From the NCBI GenBank assembly GCA_034431935.1, contig DAOUCU010000064.1, positions 1-6,399 of the forward strand: a stretch of DNA of 6,399 nucleotides, in the 5' to 3' direction. The notes below the pieces were generated by a model, which saw only the letters and a list, made by a program, of their open reading frames with translations, did not search any database and was not told the DNA's origin. This DNA is from JBFMDU01 sp034431935. GTDB lineage: Bacteria; Chloroflexota; Dehalococcoidia; GIF9; JBFMDU01. Both the position numbers and the translations under genes were made by a program. Positions 1 through 5,101 of the stretch are shown one piece after another; the stretch's first letter is position 1, and each line of letters opens with the position of its first letter.

Positions 1-1
1 C

Positions 2-115
2 TACGAATCCAGTGTTCAGCAGGCACTCAAAGCCCGCGATGAGGCGGTGCTTCAGGCCTGGAACGCCCGCAAACAGGCAATCGACGTTGCCTGGAAGGTC
101 TTCGGAAAAGAATAG
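2..115 (+). CDS. C-terminal end of an unidentified protein (partial, cut by left edge)
   Basis: An open frame enters from the left edge and runs for 37 codons to a TAG at 113-115. The visible peptide is polar, rich in Ala, Gln, Lys and Arg, has no glycine or proline apart from one Gly near the end, and contains two Ala-Trp pairs 11 residues apart. It therefore reads as a C-terminal amphipathic helix or coiled coil. I do not recognise the family. It converges on the hydrogenase operon, whose last stop lies 24 bases away on the other strand, so it is a separate transcription unit. The coding call rests on the open frame and unremarkable codon use over a short stretch, so it could be chance. Confidence 0.5.
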   Translation, partial: YESSVQQALKARDEAVLQAWNARKQAIDVAWKVFGKE

Positions 116-139
116 TCTTGCCTTTGCGGTTCGCACCGG

Positions 140-1405
140 CTAGTGAGTTGAGCAGGAAATGCAGGGATCGTAGGCACGAACCAGCATTTCGAGAGTCAGC
201 CTGACTTCGTCTTCGGGCCGCTTTAGCAGCCTGGGGGCCAGCGTTTCCATGTCCTTCTGGATGTTGTTATGGTTCTGGTTGGTGGGGATGATGCAGTTAG
301 CTGATGTGATGCGGCCCCGCTCGTCGTAGGTATAGTCGTGGAACAGGATGCCGCGGGGCGCTTCGACGGCGGAGACGCCCCGTCCTGCCCTGGGTATAAC
401 CGCAGGCTCTTCCGGTTGTAATCCATCCCTGAGTATATCGTCAATGAGGCTGATAGCGTGCTCAGTGCAGTGGACAATCTCTACGAGCTGGGCAAGAGTA
501 ATCATGAAGGGATTGTGACAGGGAGGCTTGAGCCCGAGCGCTCTCGCGGCAGACTTCGCTTTTGCCGAAAGCTGGTCGTAGTTATTGTTAAACCGTGAAA
601 GAGCGCCGACCATGTACGAGTCCCGACAGTGTCTGGTGTATTTGGCGGTCGAGTGCGGTACACAGAACTCGTTGGTGACTGAAGGATAGTTCTCAACCGG
701 CGTTGCCCCGGTATCGGACGAGTAAATATCACCCCGGAGTAAGGCGTATTCATGGACGTCTTTAAGGGATACATACTCAGTCTCCCGGTGGAACTCTGGT
801 AGTCCGAGTTTGGAAAAGAGAGAGACGGTCTCTTCCAGGTCGGAAATGGTGGCTGCCAGTCTGTCTCTGAATGACCGGAGGGTGTCGGCATCGGGGAGCT
901 TTGAGAAGCCACCGACAATGCAGGAGATGGGGTGCACTTTGCGGCCGCAGATGACATCGGCGAGGTCGTTGGATAGCTTTTTTAGCGTCAGGGCACGGAG
1001 CACTACCGGCCGGTGTGTTGCTGCCAGAGGCAACACGCTCGGTACGCCAAGAAGGTCGGGAGCTACCAGGAAATAAGCATGGAGAACGTGGCTCTGAATC
1101 ATCTCTGCATCGTAGAGGAGCTGGCGCAAACGTTTGGTCTGTGGTGACAGGATAACACCGAACGCGGCCTCGGTAGCCTGGAGTGAAACCAGATGGTGCG
1201 CCACAGCACAAATGCCGCAGATGCGCGAGGCAATGTGTGCCACATCGTCCCAGTGGCGTCCCCGTAGCATCGCTTCGAAAAATCGCGGCGATTCCGTTAC
1301 TTCCCAGCGGACTTCTTCGATGGTGCCGTTGCTGGCTTTCAAAATGATATTGCCGTGGCCTTCAACTCGTGCAAGCTGGTGGACGTCGATATTAATCTGG
1401 GTCAT
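140..1405 (-). CDS. hydA: [NiFe] hydrogenase large (alpha) subunit, group 3b-like, lacking a C-terminal extension
   Basis: Catalytic subunit carrying the NiFe(CN)2CO site for reversible H2 oxidation in the cytoplasm; 421 residues, normal for the family. Visible motifs are RVEGH at 13-17, the first metal-binding motif RICGICAVAH at 61-70 (Cys63, Cys66), GGFSKLP at 165-171, EAPRG at 348-352, PTNQNHNNI at 374-382, and the C-terminal motif DPCISCSTH at 413-421 (Cys415, Cys418). The stop follows His421 directly, so the peptide normally removed by a maturation endopeptidase is absent. The frame stays open upstream to 1561, but I start at the ATG at 1403-1405: homology begins there, a GAGG lies 7 bases upstream (1416-1413), and it overlaps the hydD stop by four bases (ATGA). 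It is the last gene of the operon. Group 3b is inferred mainly from the partner subunits; the motifs themselves also resemble group 3c enzymes. Confidence 0.95.
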   Translation of the reverse strand: MTQINIDVHQLARVEGHGNIILKASNGTIEEVRWEVTESPRFFEAMLRGRHWDDVAHIASRICGICAVAHHLVSLQATEAAFGVILSPQTKRLRQLLYDAEMIQSHVLHAYFLVAPDLLGVPSVLPLAATHRPVVLRALTLKKLSNDLADVICGRKVHPISCIVGGFSKLPDADTLRSFRDRLAATISDLEETVSLFSKLGLPEFHRETEYVSLKDVHEYALLRGDIYSSDTGATPVENYPSVTNEFCVPHSTAKYTRHCRDSYMVGALSRFNNNYDQLSAKAKSAARALGLKPPCHNPFMITLAQLVEIVHCTEHAISLIDDILRDGLQPEEPAVIPRAGRGVSAVEAPRGILFHDYTYDERGRITSANCIIPTNQNHNNIQKDMETLAPRLLKRPEDEVRLTLEMLVRAYDPCISCSTH

Positions 1406-2139
1406 CTCAAAACCTCGGCGGAAGCGTTGAAAATACGGAAGCGGTCCAGCGCCTGGGCCAGGGTCAGTCCCTGTTTGAGCAGGAGCTCGATTTCCGAGTA
1501 AACGTTTGGCTCGTCGATAAGCCCGCGGCATCCCCAGCAAAATCGGCCGTTGCTGACACAAATGGCCTTACAGCCACCGCGGGTGACCGGGCCAAGGCAG
1601 TGTTTACCTTCCTCATAGACGCAGACGTTTTCTACCTGCTTACACTCAACGCAGACCGGGTAGTTGGGGATTTCCGGTCTCTTACCAAGTAGAATCGATT
1701 TCACCACCTTGAGGTACTCGTTGCGGTCAATGGGGCACCCTCTGACGAAATACTCGACCGGTACAAAGGCGTTGATGGGGCTCGCGGGAATGGTATCGTA
1801 GTACTTGCTGTCAGGGCCGTAGACTGTTCTGAGGACATCAGTCATTGGCATGTGGTTCTTGAGACTATTGATGCCGCCGATACAGGCGCAGGCGCCGAGT
1901 GCAACCAGCGCCTTTGCCTGGGACCTTATTTTCTGGAGGCGGGGTATTTCGGATGGGCGGGTGATACTGCCTTCAATGAAGGCGATGTCATAATCATCCC
2001 TGCGTTCGCTGGAAGCTTCGCGGAAGTTGACAATATCAACATGCTTTACCAGGTCGAGGAATTCCGGCCCGAAGTTAAGGACCTCAAACTGGCAGCCTTC
2101 GCAGCCTGTGAAATCGAAGAACGCTACTTTGGGTTTCAT
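1402..2139 (-). CDS. hydD: [NiFe] hydrogenase small (delta) subunit with three [4Fe-4S] sites
   Basis: Electron-transfer small subunit, 245 residues, that pairs with the large subunit and relays electrons from the NiFe site. The proximal cluster ligands are visible as GCEGC (Cys13, Cys16), GACACIGG (Cys84 fits GxCxxxGG) and RGCPID (Cys135). A C-terminal ferredoxin-like part holds eight more cysteines (163, 166, 173, 181, 190, 194, 201, 204), enough for two further [4Fe-4S] clusters. This matches the compact cytoplasmic small subunits of group 3 (HydD, MvhG). There is no twin-arginine signal and no C-terminal membrane anchor, so the enzyme should be soluble. The ATG at 2137-2139 has a GGAGG 7 bases upstream and overlaps the hydG stop by one base (TGATG); the 3' end overlaps hydA by four bases. 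Both junctions suggest translational coupling. Confidence 0.95.
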   Translation of the reverse strand: MKPKVAFFDFTGCEGCQFEVLNFGPEFLDLVKHVDIVNFREASSERRDDYDIAFIEGSITRPSEIPRLQKIRSQAKALVALGACACIGGINSLKNHMPMTDVLRTVYGPDSKYYDTIPASPINAFVPVEYFVRGCPIDRNEYLKVVKSILLGKRPEIPNYPVCVECKQVENVCVYEEGKHCLGPVTRGGCKAICVSNGRFCWGCRGLIDEPNVYSEIELLLKQGLTLAQALDRFRIFNASAEVLR

Positions 2140-2981
2140 CAGACTCCCTCCCTAAGGCTCTGGAGCTGTCCAATGGTGAAGACGGGCCCGTCCTGGCACA
2201 CGAGTACGTTATCAATCTGGCAATGGCCGCACTTGCCGACACCGCATTTCATCCGCCGTTCAAGGGAGACAATCACGTCAGTTTCCTTAAGGCCCTTCTT
2301 GAGGCACTCGGCGATAACGAAGCGGTACATTACCGGGGGGCCGACGATGATGGCGGTGGTGCGTGCGGGATCAATCTGTATTTTGGGGAATAGTGTGGTG
2401 ATGACGCCGACATTACCTTTCCAGCCGGGCTCCTCACGGTCAACAGTCTCATGATACTCGACCGCGTTGCTCTGCCGCCACGCGGCGATTTCTTCGAGGA
2501 ATAGTTGCTCTGAAGGACGGCGCGAACCGAAGAGAATGATGACCCTTCCGTAACTGTTACGATTGTCCAGTACGTAGTTGATCGCGGAGCGGAGAGGGAA
2601 TAAACCGATACCGCCGGCGACAAAAAGCAGGTCGCGGCCGACTATTTTGTCCATGGGGAAACCATTGCCGAACGGACCGCGGATTCCGACGAAGGTACCG
2701 GGCTCGGCCCTGTGCAGGGCGTTGGTGACATTGCCCGTGGCCCGTACTGCGAGTTCGAAAGAACCCTTTCTGGTCGGAGACGATGTTACCGATATCGGGG
2801 CCTCGCCGATACCGAGAATGGAAAGCTCGATGAACTGGCCCGGACGGTGCCCCAGGTCCTTTCCGTCAAGTAGTCTGAGTTCGAAAAGCTTTTCGGTGAC
2901 CGTTAGCGGGCGTACTCTGGTTATCTCTGCCGCCCTGGGCAGATACAGGTTGTCCTGTCTTATTGGTGCTTGGCTGGTCAC
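2139..2981 (-). CDS. hydG: Hydrogenase diaphorase (gamma) subunit: FAD, NAD(P) and [2Fe-2S] protein
   Basis: Ferredoxin-reductase-like subunit, 280 residues, of the HydG/AsrB/PyrK family; it exchanges hydride with NAD(P)H and passes electrons towards the hydrogenase module. In order: an FAD-binding beta-barrel at about 15-110, with PGQF at 47-50 and GEAPISVTSSP at 59-69 taking the place of the flavin motif; an NAD(P)-binding domain from about 117, with VAGGIGLFPL at 121-130 and VGPP at 213-216; and a C-terminal [2Fe-2S] site with Cys246, Cys251, Cys254 and Cys262. All expected ligands are present, which argues for a working catalytic enzyme and not a pure sensor. Translation starts at GTG 2979-2981, supported by AAGGAG at 2994-2989 seven bases upstream, one base after the hydB stop. 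AsrB of anaerobic sulfite reductase is the closest alternative, but the hydrogenase subunits downstream settle the assignment. NAD versus NADP preference cannot be read by eye. Confidence 0.93.
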   Translation of the reverse strand: MTSQAPIRQDNLYLPRAAEITRVRPLTVTEKLFELRLLDGKDLGHRPGQFIELSILGIGEAPISVTSSPTRKGSFELAVRATGNVTNALHRAEPGTFVGIRGPFGNGFPMDKIVGRDLLFVAGGIGLFPLRSAINYVLDNRNSYGRVIILFGSRRPSEQLFLEEIAAWRQSNAVEYHETVDREEPGWKGNVGVITTLFPKIQIDPARTTAIIVGPPVMYRFVIAECLKKGLKETDVIVSLERRMKCGVGKCGHCQIDNVLVCQDGPVFTIGQLQSLREGV

Positions 2982-2982
2982 C

Positions 2983-4383
2983 TTACAGCTCCTTCAGTTC
3001 ATTGAATACTTTGAGGGGGCTGGCGATATCAGGAAGACACGCCGCGACGCAGCGGCCGCAACCGACACATCCGAGTGCACCATAGCGTTCGAAGACGTAC
3101 TTTCCTTTGCGGAACATACGGTGCCGCAGGCGGCTCCCACGGCTGTGGCGGAAGTTCTCACCGCTGGCCACCTTGGCGAAGTCTGTCAGGACACAGCCGT
3201 CCCACTGGCGTTTTCGCACTCCTTCCGAGAGGTCAACAGCCACTTCGTCCTGGATATCGAAGCAGAAGCAGGTGGGACAGACCATGACACATGAACCGCA
3301 GTTGAGACAGTTCTCCGCTTTTCTTTCCCAGTACTTGCTGTCATAGCTCCGGTCAAGAAGGCGGGGTATTTCGCTGATGGGGACTGCAAGGGTGTTCTGG
3401 TACCGCTTGATTGCCTTTGACTGCTCTGACTTGGCCGCCAGGACCTCGATATCGCTGGCAGTTCCGGCATCGGCATGCTGTTCCAGAAGATGCTTGCCCC
3501 GGGCGCTACCGATGGTTATTACATACTCCTCGCCCAGGTCGGTGAGGAGGAGGTCGAAACCGCTATCTTTGACGGCGGTGCCAACGCTGGGGCAGAAGGC
3601 CGTGGGCGATGGATGCAGGTTGTCAACAGCGATGATGGTCGTGTTCTCGCGGCGCGAGATATAGAATTGGTCGGGAGTTGTCTTCAGAAATGCCTGGTCA
3701 AGCAGTTCGATAGCCGTGAGGTCATCCGGATGAACGCCGATAATGACGCGCTGGTCACGTTCGTATGATGGGGCTACTTCAAAAGACTTGCCCAGCTTGA
3801 ACTGCATCAGAGTCTCGACCTGTGGCAGGAAATATTTCTTCGGTGGCAGCAGGGTGACATCGTAGTCAAGTACGATATCTTTTGGATTTACGGCCCGGTC
3901 GAAGGCGAACTTGGAGTTGCGCTTCATGACACCGTATACTGTCATCGTCCTCATCAGCGAGGCGACGAAATCGTCGAAGGCCTTCTTTTGGATCGAGGCA
4001 TAGAAGAACTTGGGCGTGATAGCCTCTTCAATCTTCAGTTCGAGGGTTTCGGGGTCGAACGGCTTGATGAGGTAATCAATGGCGCCGAGCTTCATTGCCT
4101 CAACCGCGGTCTCTACCGAAGGGTAGCCGGTAATCATGATGGCTTTCAGATTGGGGCGGTATTTTTTGGCCTCTTTGAGAATCTCAACGCCGCTCTTAGT
4201 GGACAGGCGGATATCAAGAACGACGACGTCGTAGTGTGTCTCAGCAATCATCATCAAGGCCAGTTCACCATCGTCAGCGGTGGCAACCTGAAAGTTCTTG
4301 TTCGTCAGCCATTCGGCCAGGGATTCCCTGATTGATGCTTCATCATCGACTATCAGAACCGACCTTGTCTTCACTTGCCTCAC
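2983..4383 (-). CDS. hydB: Response-regulator receiver fused to hydrogenase beta (HydB/AsrA-like) iron-sulfur subunit
   Basis: One uninterrupted 466-residue frame with two parts. Residues about 7-122 form a receiver domain of NtrC type with every phosphorylation residue present: Asp13/Asp14, acceptor Asp57 (VVVLDIRLS), Thr85 (MITGYPS) and Lys107 (DYLIKPFDP). Residues about 125-466 align end to end with Pyrococcus HydB as I remember it: PPKKYFLP at 180-187, VIIGVHPDD at 213-221, FDLLLTDL at 276-283, and two CxxCxxCxxxC ferredoxin motifs (Cys359/362/365/369 and Cys439/442/445/449) for two [4Fe-4S] clusters. The receiver is thus an addition to a full-length beta subunit, not a replacement. Some cysteines usual in the central domain are missing (Asp220 in GVHPDD). 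It is the first gene of the operon. The GTG at 4381-4383 has a poorly spaced AGGA; GTG at 4372-4374 (463 residues) is equally possible. There is no DNA-binding domain. Confidence 0.92.
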   Translation of the reverse strand: MRQVKTRSVLIVDDEASIRESLAEWLTNKNFQVATADDGELALMMIAETHYDVVVLDIRLSTKSGVEILKEAKKYRPNLKAIMITGYPSVETAVEAMKLGAIDYLIKPFDPETLELKIEEAITPKFFYASIQKKAFDDFVASLMRTMTVYGVMKRNSKFAFDRAVNPKDIVLDYDVTLLPPKKYFLPQVETLMQFKLGKSFEVAPSYERDQRVIIGVHPDDLTAIELLDQAFLKTTPDQFYISRRENTTIIAVDNLHPSPTAFCPSVGTAVKDSGFDLLLTDLGEEYVITIGSARGKHLLEQHADAGTASDIEVLAAKSEQSKAIKRYQNTLAVPISEIPRLLDRSYDSKYWERKAENCLNCGSCVMVCPTCFCFDIQDEVAVDLSEGVRKRQWDGCVLTDFAKVASGENFRHSRGSRLRHRMFRKGKYVFERYGALGCVGCGRCVAACLPDIASPLKVFNELKEL

Positions 4384-4483
4384 CGTCCTGGATTAATTCG
4401 GGCCCGAGATGCTGATGTTCGGAGGGCGCTGGTCTGGAGGTGGCAACTACATTCGTACGTAGCGATGGGTTCGAAGCAATAGG

Positions 4484-4495
4484 TACTACGTAGTA
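4484..4495. repeat. 12-bp perfect palindrome in hydrogenase operon leader
   Basis: TACTACGTAGTA is its own reverse complement. Its core also pairs with TACGTAG at 4456-4462, giving a 7-bp inverted repeat (4456-4462 with 4486-4492). It lies about 100 bases upstream of the operon's first start codon and downstream of the candidate promoter. It could be a dimeric regulator operator or an RNA structure; no regulator is identified. Confidence 0.5.
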
Positions 4496-4501
4496 AGGAC
4501 A

Positions 4502-4546
4502 CCATAGCCCCGGCCAACAGAGGGCCTTCTCGACGCCTAGCTATGG
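4502..4546. repeat. Nested inverted repeat beside candidate operon promoter
   Basis: CCATAGC at 4502-4508 pairs with GCTATGG at 4540-4546, with an inner GGCC/GGCC pair at 4512-4515 and 4523-4526 around a 7-base loop. The outer arm touches the predicted -10 and start site of the minus-strand promoter, so a DNA operator is more plausible than a complete RNA hairpin. No T-run follows on either strand, which argues against a terminator. Confidence 0.4.
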
Positions 4547-4547
4547 A

Positions 4548-4575
4548 AGTATACCACGAAGCCGGTCAGTATAAA
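4548..4575 (-). promoter_or_regulatory. Candidate promoter of the hydrogenase operon
   Basis: On the minus strand, TATACT (4553-4548) differs from the -10 consensus at one base and is preceded by TGG, an extended -10. A weak -35, TTTATA (4575-4570), lies 16 bases upstream. Transcription would start near 4541, leaving a leader of about 160 bases before the first gene. A second TATACT at 4573-4568 has no good -35. The call is by consensus only. Confidence 0.4.
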
Positions 4576-4692
4576 CAACAGTTCTGGTAGGTGTTTCTGC
4601 GTGATTGTCTGCGCCGGGGTACTGTTACAGTTGGAATCGCCGGTCTTAGAACTGCATCTCTGATAAGCACTGGACTTCGAAGGGCCCCTGTC

Positions 4693-4706
4693 TTCAAAGC
4701 TTTGAA
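4693..4706. repeat. 14-bp perfect palindrome upstream of tRNA promoter
   Basis: TTCAAAGCTTTGAA is fully self-complementary and ends four bases before the -35 hexamer of the tRNA promoter. It may be a regulator-binding site or the end of an unseen upstream unit; no T-run follows, so it does not look like an intrinsic terminator. The rest of 4554-4692 holds no gene I can support. Confidence 0.5.
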
Positions 4707-4710
4707 AGCG

Positions 4711-4740
4711 TTGTCATCGGAATGTGTGGTATGGTACAAT
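4711..4740 (+). promoter_or_regulatory. Sigma70-type promoter of tRNA-Lys
   Basis: TTGTCA at 4711-4716 and TACAAT at 4735-4740 are separated by 18 bases, and TGG directly precedes the -10 (extended -10). Each hexamer differs from consensus at one base. Transcription should start near 4747, about 14 bases before the mature tRNA, which is typical for a stable-RNA gene. Confidence 0.75.
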
Positions 4741-4760
4741 TTCCTTCCACAATCGTGAAC

Positions 4761-4836
4761 GGGCCGCTAGCTCAACCGGTAGAGCAACTGACTCTTAATC
4801 AGTAGGTTCAGGGTCCGAGTCCCTGGCGGCTCACCA
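4761..4836 (+). tRNA. tRNA-Lys (anticodon CTT)
   Basis: A 76-base cloverleaf with the CCA end encoded (4834-4836). The acceptor stem is 4761-4767 with 4826-4832, seven pairs including one G-T. The D arm uses GCTC/GAGC, the anticodon stem is ACTGA/TCAGT (4787-4791 with 4799-4803), and the loop is CTCTTAA with anticodon CTT at 4794-4796, reading AAG. The T stem is CAGGG/CCCTG. The T loop is TCCGAGT, so position 55 (base 4815) is C where nearly all elongator tRNAs have T (pseudouridine). All stems otherwise pair, so it is probably functional. No convincing intrinsic terminator follows. Confidence 0.96.
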
Positions 4837-4929
4837 GCTAATTTCTTCGTAACGGTCCGCCCCCGTCTTGTTAGCGCCGCATTCGTCGTTACCCCGCCTA
4901 ACGGTTCGGCTGTTCAAATGCGTTTCGGC

Positions 4930-4957
4930 TGGTAAATATTTGGTAAATATTTGGTAA
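4930..4957 (+). repeat. Tandem 11-bp AT-rich repeats (UP-element-like)
   Basis: The 11-base unit TGGTAAATATT occurs twice in tandem (4930-4940, 4941-4951), followed by a partial third copy TGGTAAA, and runs into an A-tract ending just before the -35 at 4965. A period of 11 places the A/T tracts on one helical face. This fits an UP element or a cooperative regulator site. Also, TTCGGCTG is repeated at 4905-4912 and 4924-4931. Confidence 0.6.
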
Positions 4958-4964
4958 AAAATAG

Positions 4965-4992
4965 TTGACAGATACTATCAGTAAGGTTTAAT
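4965..4992 (+). promoter_or_regulatory. Promoter of the 7TM sensor gene
   Basis: A consensus -35, TTGACA (4965-4970), is followed after 16 bases by TTTAAT (4987-4992), one base from consensus. The AT-rich phased repeats lie immediately upstream. The spacer contains GATACTATC (4971-4979), a small inverted repeat in an operator-like position. Transcription would start near 5000, giving a GC-rich leader of about 100 bases in which I see no other gene or recognised riboswitch. Confidence 0.65.
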
Positions 4993-5092
4993 AACCCAAA
5001 CAGGTGCCGGTGGGGCTAGGAGAGTTAGTCCGGGCGGTGGTGCAGGCGGTGCGTGACGATTCTATCGGTGTCGGGCCTGGATTTGGGGCTTC

Positions 5093-5096
5093 GAGG
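5093..5096 (+). promoter_or_regulatory. Ribosome binding site fixing the start of the 7TM sensor
   Basis: GAGG lies five bases upstream of the GTG at 5102-5104. This is the only usable start in the frame, since an in-frame TGA sits at 5054-5056 with no ATG, GTG or TTG in between. Confidence 0.6.
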
Positions 5097-5101
5097 ATGC
5101 C

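Noticed and set aside
125..140. Small hairpin CGGT/ACCG with a GCGA loop (minus strand) as operon terminator
   Set aside because: The stem is only four pairs and no T-run follows on either strand, so an intrinsic terminator is not supported.
1406..1561. 52-residue N-terminal extension of the large subunit frame
   Set aside because: It overlaps hydD in another frame, shows no homology to hydrogenase N-termini, and the ATG at 1403-1405 has a good ribosome site and the ATGA coupling.
1852..2454. 200-codon plus-strand open frame across hydD and hydG
   Set aside because: It lies antisense to two clearly homologous genes and its sequence matches no recognisable domain; it is a shadow frame.
2578..3294. 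238-codon plus-strand open frame across hydG and hydB
   Set aside because: It is antisense to strongly conserved motifs, has no recognisable domain and no convincing ribosome site.
3988..4335. 115-codon plus-strand open frame opposite the receiver domain
   Set aside because: It mirrors the conserved receiver coding sequence; the minus strand holds every diagnostic residue.
4761..4836. tRNA gene as an integration (att) site
   Set aside because: No repeat of the tRNA 3' end and no integrase is visible in the window.
4837..4893. Inverted repeats after the tRNA (GCTAA/TTAGC, GTAACG/CGTTAC) as a terminator
   Set aside because: The stems are short with long loops and no T-run; they are compatible with chance.
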